A program made the position numbers and the translations under genes. Below are positions 61,224-64,000 of a stretch of 64,000 nucleotides of DNA, one piece after another. Every line of letters begins with the position of its first letter. Position 1 is the first letter of the stretch. The notes under the pieces are model-generated. The model worked only from the letters and a program-made list of their open reading frames with translations, made no database searches and was not told where the DNA came from. The DNA is from CAITNM01 sp021298215. GTDB lineage: Bacteria > Pseudomonadota > Alphaproteobacteria > Paracaedibacterales > CAITNM01. The stretch is from assembly GCA_046309815.1 (NCBI GenBank), contig JBKCOJ010000010.1, positions 1 to 64,000 of the forward strand, read 5' to 3'.

Positions 61224-61880
61224 TTATGACCCTTTATTAACTAAGTTTGGGTTGTCGTAAAGTGTAAGGGCACCGTTTTTAGCTTCGATAATGGTCGGAA
61301 TAAAAGTGTTTACAAAATGCCAATCATGAATAGCTATTAAAATAGTTTTTCCTTTTTGATGTAAATCTTTCAGTACATTGGCAAGATCATAAATCGTTTC
61401 TTCATCAATGCCGTTAAAGGGCTCATCCAAAAGTAATAAATCAGGGTTTTGCAAAAGTAATCTTGCAAACAATAAGCGCTGAAATTGCCCACCACTGAGA
61501 TCTTGAATAGGACGCTCTAAGTCTTGTGAAATTTTAACCGATAGAAGAGCTTTTTTTAAATCCTCAATGCCATATGTATCGTTTGCGTTTACATATCTCG
61601 CCATTTTTAAGACATCGCCTACGGATATAGGAAAAGATTTATTAAACATGGCGTTCTGAGGAAGATAGGCAAGAGTTTTGAAGGGGTGGAAAAAGCATCC
61701 TTTAGAGGGTATTAAAAGCCCAGCTATTATCTTTAAGAACGTTGATTTGCCAGAGCCATTAGAGCCAATGATGCCGCAATAAGAACCACTCGGAATACAA
61801 AAATGCACATCTTTTAGGACGGATTGCCCTTTGTGGTATTCAGCTTCGAGATGTTCAAATTTTAGATGATTATCTTTCAT
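61224..61880 (-). CDS. znuC: Metal (zinc/manganese-type) ABC transporter ATP-binding protein
   Basis: ATG 61880, with GGTGG just upstream, gives 218 residues; starts at 61892 and 61916 are in frame but less likely. It shows Walker A IIGSNGSGKSTFLKIIAGLL, signature LSGGQFQRLLFARLLL and Walker B LLLLDEPFNGID, with the H-loop AIHDWHFVN. It powers the permease encoded immediately downstream. The substrate assignment rests on the permease family. Confidence 0.85.
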   Translation of the reverse strand: MKDNHLKFEHLEAEYHKGQSVLKDVHFCIPSGSYCGIIGSNGSGKSTFLKIIAGLLIPSKGCFFHPFKTLAYLPQNAMFNKSFPISVGDVLKMARYVNANDTYGIEDLKKALLSVKISQDLERPIQDLSGGQFQRLLFARLLLQNPDLLLLDEPFNGIDEETIYDLANVLKDLHQKGKTILIAIHDWHFVNTFIPTIIEAKNGALTLYDNPNLVNKGS

Positions 61881-62018
61881 AAGGTCCACCATAGCATGAG
61901 TGAGAGAAACAAACACGGATAAAATTTTATTCCTAGTTATTAAAATATAATTTTAATTTCATAAAGTATTAATATTTTTGAGAGATCATAAATACATAGT
62001 GATAAGAGGATTTGATGG

Positions 62019-63077
62019 GTGAGATTTTTACCTGCCTTTTTATGCACTGTTCTATGTTTACTGCACTTTAAGTTAGTTGCGTTAGAAACTTTAGATTTGG
62101 AAGCAGCATCCAGCAGAGCTACCGCTTCGGCTAGCTCGGTAATTTCACGGGCTTTATGGAATAAATTTGAAAATTTTTTAGATGATCCTGATTTTTCTGA
62201 CAGATTTGTGGATGCGAGTTTAAATGATAAGTTTCCAGAACTTCCACTGGTTGTTCTAAGACTTGATACTCAGGAGTTACTAAAAGTTTCTTGCCATTTA
62301 AAGAAATTGCATTTGCTAACGCCATTGCTAAAAGAAGCATATGAAAATCTCTTTTTTATGCTTGAATTTTCGATTGATGGGCTAAATGCTAGAGATACAA
62401 GCTGTCTTTGGAGCTGTATTGCTAATTGTTGCTACAAAATACCGGATACCTTCTTTGAAAAGTTAGATTATTACACGGCAAAAGAAACTCTTTTTTTTGA
62501 AAGTTCATTGATTTTATCAACTTTGCAAAACCTTTGTACTTTAAAGGAGGGAAGGGCTTTTCATCGTTTTGCACAGCTTTTTTCAGAGATAGAGGAATTG
62601 GTAAATCCTAATGATCTTCACAATTACGTCTTTCTTAGTACCTATTTAAGTCATGTTAAAGATAGATCAATTACTTTTTCGCGAGAAATGCGTCGTACCT
62701 TGAAAAGTTATAAAAGCAATTTAAACGTAAAAGAAAGTTCTACACAGCGACAAGTTTTAAAATTCTTGCAGCGCTTTGATAGTGAATTCCAGAGGGAAAT
62801 CTTTAATAAGGATTTAGATACGTATTTGGATATTGTTCACGAAGAATCCAAAATAGCAGTTGAAGTTGATGGCAAGCATCATTATAAGGAAAACGCTTCG
62901 GAGACAACATATTTTAAAAGGCCGTTGGATTTAATGCGAGATGATGCATTGAAGAAACTTGGGTGGAAAGTTTATCGAATACGTATTGATGAGTGGGATC
63001 ATTTTAAAAGAGGTTTTTCTTCAAAAATGCATGAACGAAGCACTTTTGATACGTTCCTCGCATTGTATCTCGTTTAA
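62019..63077 (+). CDS. Secreted RAP-domain protein
   Basis: The 352-residue product starts at GTG 62019, with AAGAGGA eight bases upstream. A signal peptide (FLPAFLCTVLCLLHFKLVA) leads into a helical region (about 45-255). The C-terminal RAP-type domain (about 270-330) reads KIAVEVDGKHHY, DDALKKLGWKVYRIRIDEW. RAP domains occur in organelle RNA-binding proteins (FASTK, OPR) and have a PD-(D/E)XK-like fold. A nuclease of the DUF559/Vsr type is the alternative. A secreted form in a bacterium suggests action on host, perhaps organellar, RNA or DNA; this is inference. Confidence 0.7.
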   Translation: MRFLPAFLCTVLCLLHFKLVALETLDLEAASSRATASASSVISRALWNKFENFLDDPDFSDRFVDASLNDKFPELPLVVLRLDTQELLKVSCHLKKLHLLTPLLKEAYENLFFMLEFSIDGLNARDTSCLWSCIANCCYKIPDTFFEKLDYYTAKETLFFESSLILSTLQNLCTLKEGRAFHRFAQLFSEIEELVNPNDLHNYVFLSTYLSHVKDRSITFSREMRRTLKSYKSNLNVKESSTQRQVLKFLQRFDSEFQREIFNKDLDTYLDIVHEESKIAVEVDGKHHYKENASETTYFKRPLDLMRDDALKKLGWKVYRIRIDEWDHFKRGFSSKMHERSTFDTFLALYLV

Positions 63078-63079
63078 TT

Positions 63080-63109
63080 TTGACAATCTCTTAACCCAGA
63101 GTGTACTAT
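63080..63109 (+). promoter_or_regulatory. Sigma-70-type promoter upstream of the permease gene
   Basis: TTGACA at 63080-63085, an 18-base spacer and TACTAT at 63104-63109 make a near-consensus promoter. Transcription would begin around 63116. It gives a leader of about 200 bases before the permease ATG at 63319. Confidence 0.7.
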
Positions 63110-63115
63110 GTAGTT

Positions 63116-63244
63116 ATGATTATTATTACCAAAAAGAAAATGGTGAACAATTTGAAAAGCTTACAAGAAAGTAAGCTTCGCAGTGATATTCGTTCATTCT
63201 TTTTTCGATTTTGCCCTGCAGGGCAAGCAATACATTTTTCTTAA
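63116..63244 (+). promoter_or_regulatory. Structured leader with possible Phe-rich leader peptide
   Basis: The leader contains a 42-codon frame (MIIITKKKMV...) whose codons 28-32 are Phe-Phe-Phe-Arg-Phe. It also has a perfect 8-bp hairpin (63157-63164 with 63171-63178). A TTGCCC-TGCA-GGGCAA hairpin lies at 63211-63226, right after the Phe codons. The layout is reminiscent of aromatic amino-acid attenuators. The frame has no strong ribosome binding site, so peptide translation is uncertain. The second hairpin may alternatively end the RAP-gene transcript. Confidence 0.35.
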
Positions 63245-63318
63245 ACATTAGTATTTATTTGGGTAAAGCGTGCGAAGTGTCTTTATCTTCTAATCATTTT
63301 TAATATATGGAGAAACCT

Positions 63319-64000
63319 ATGAAGTTATTGGGTTGTGTTTGCTTAATTGCCGGAACGGCTATTGGAGCAGGTATGCTCGCACTGCCGATTACGCTTGCAA
63401 AATTTGGATTACTTATAAGTTCTATGTTGATGATTGGTACATGGGGTATTTGTTATTTTTCCTCGTTGCTTAATTTAGAGCTTAATTTACGTGCAGGAAA
63501 AGGACTTCCGCTGGGAGCGTTAGGTTCACATTTTAGTGGGCAGAAATCCTATCTTGCAGGATCAATAAGTTTGCTTTTACTATGTTACTCTCTTTTGTGT
63601 GCGTATATTTATGGGGGTGCTTCAACGCTTGTAAGTATAGATAATTTTCCCTTGTCACTTGCCCAAACTATCTGCGTATATGCGATTGGTGCTGGTTTAG
63701 TTATGCTGTGTTCTTTGCAAAAAGTTGATATTTTAAACCGCTTTCTATTTTTAGGAAAAATTTCGATTACGGCGGTTATTCTAGTGGCGGTGTTATGGCA
63801 GCTTGATTTTTCAAATTTGCCCATTGCTTCACAAACAGTTTTGAGCTTTAAGGACATCAACTTAGCGCTTCCCATTGTGTTTACTTCCTTCGGGTTCCAG
63901 GTAGTTTTTCACACCTTAACAAACTACACCAATAAAGATCCAATTATGCTTAAAAGAGCTTTCTTTTGGGGAAGTTTAGTGCCTGCCGTTGCGTATATTT
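63319..64000 (+). CDS. Aromatic/hydroxy amino-acid permease (HAAAP family), partial
   Basis: The gene runs off the window edge; 227 residues are visible. GGAG precedes the ATG. The start MKLLGCVCLIAGTAIGAGML and the following ALPITLAKFGLL match TyrP/Mtr/TnaB-type proton symporters. VFTSFGFQVVFHTLTNYTN is the conserved TM6 region with its family-typical Ser-Phe-Gly-Phe. It imports tyrosine, tryptophan or a related amino acid. The leader upstream may regulate it. Confidence 0.88.
   Translation, partial: MKLLGCVCLIAGTAIGAGMLALPITLAKFGLLISSMLMIGTWGICYFSSLLNLELNLRAGKGLPLGALGSHFSGQKSYLAGSISLLLLCYSLLCAYIYGGASTLVSIDNFPLSLAQTICVYAIGAGLVMLCSLQKVDILNRFLFLGKISITAVILVAVLWQLDFSNLPIASQTVLSFKDINLALPIVFTSFGFQVVFHTLTNYTNKDPIMLKRAFFWGSLVPAVAYI

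Noticed and set aside
1..64000. CRISPR arrays, insertion sequences, prophage or plasmid modules
   Set aside because: No regularly spaced repeats, transposase or integrase frames, phage structural genes or replication initiators were seen. The MipZ gene is chromosomal in type.

Overview
The window is a stretch of AT-rich chromosome from an alphaproteobacterium with a Gram-negative envelope (LpxC, Lgt, an EptA-like enzyme) and remnants of a flagellar system. Its alphaproteobacterial markers are MipZ instead of MinCDE, the lgt-midA-pgeF run, tsaE-amgK-murU, and a long class II NrdJ. The low GC content and about fifteen genes for signal-peptide-bearing proteins of unknown function suggest a host-associated member of the Holosporales/Paracaedibacterales. 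That taxonomic placement is inference.

Layout. 0.2-7.6 kb: secreted unknowns, an exported methyltransferase, an amidohydrolase, a YozG-like regulator with its DUF2975 partner, hemD and a LysR regulator. 7.6-10.7 kb: lpxC, divergent from tsaE-amgK-murU (peptidoglycan recycling). 10.8-18.1 kb: a cNMP-binding DASS-type transporter with two binding-protein-like genes, a lytic transglycosylase, an APH-like kinase, ogt and a GNAT. 18.1-20.8 kb: tandem MFS paralogues. 21-27 kb: an M50 protease, nrdJ (B12-dependent RNR), plsY, a PduO-type cobalamin adenosyltransferase and tRNA-Pro. 27-32.9 kb: dgkA-eptA plus a coupled secreted unknown, a FliJ-like protein, an aquaporin with an altered second NPA box, a secreted GNAT-like protein and a SemiSWEET. 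33-35.4 kb: ffh-rpsP-rimM. 35.6-37.9 kb: two divergent secreted paralogues. 38-39 kb: fliO-fliP. 39-41.8 kb: small stress-type proteins, a secreted protein resembling the LanKC N-terminal lyase domain, and pcm with two possible starts. 42-44.5 kb: lgt-midA-pgeF. 44.6-46.3 kb: two secreted helical-repeat proteins. 46.6-50.5 kb: mipZ, galU, a split or frameshifted exported P-loop ATPase, and a phosphomannomutase/phosphoglucomutase. 50.5-54.4 kb: fliS-fliD, recR, hemC. 54.5-57.7 kb: an entericidin, a DUF1328 protein, an OmpA/MotB-like protein, pgsA, ndk and ruvC. 57.7-62 kb: hppD, a TatA-like protein, a VanX-like dipeptidase, marC and znuBC-like genes. 62-64 kb: a secreted RAP-domain protein and an aromatic amino-acid permease cut by the window edge.

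How the genes fit together. Housekeeping functions cover the envelope (LpxC, Lgt, PlsY, PgsA, DgkA, EptA), peptidoglycan recycling and turnover (AmgK, MurU, lytic transglycosylase, D-Ala-D-Ala dipeptidase), haem (HemC, HemD), and cobalamin use (NrdJ with its adenosyltransferase). Between these blocks lie single or paired exported proteins. Several of those have folds usually found in the cytoplasm or in effectors: a methyltransferase, an acetyltransferase, a RAP protein, a P-loop ATPase and an OspF/LanKC-like lyase. The main novelty candidate is therefore a dispersed putative effector repertoire, not one compact locus.
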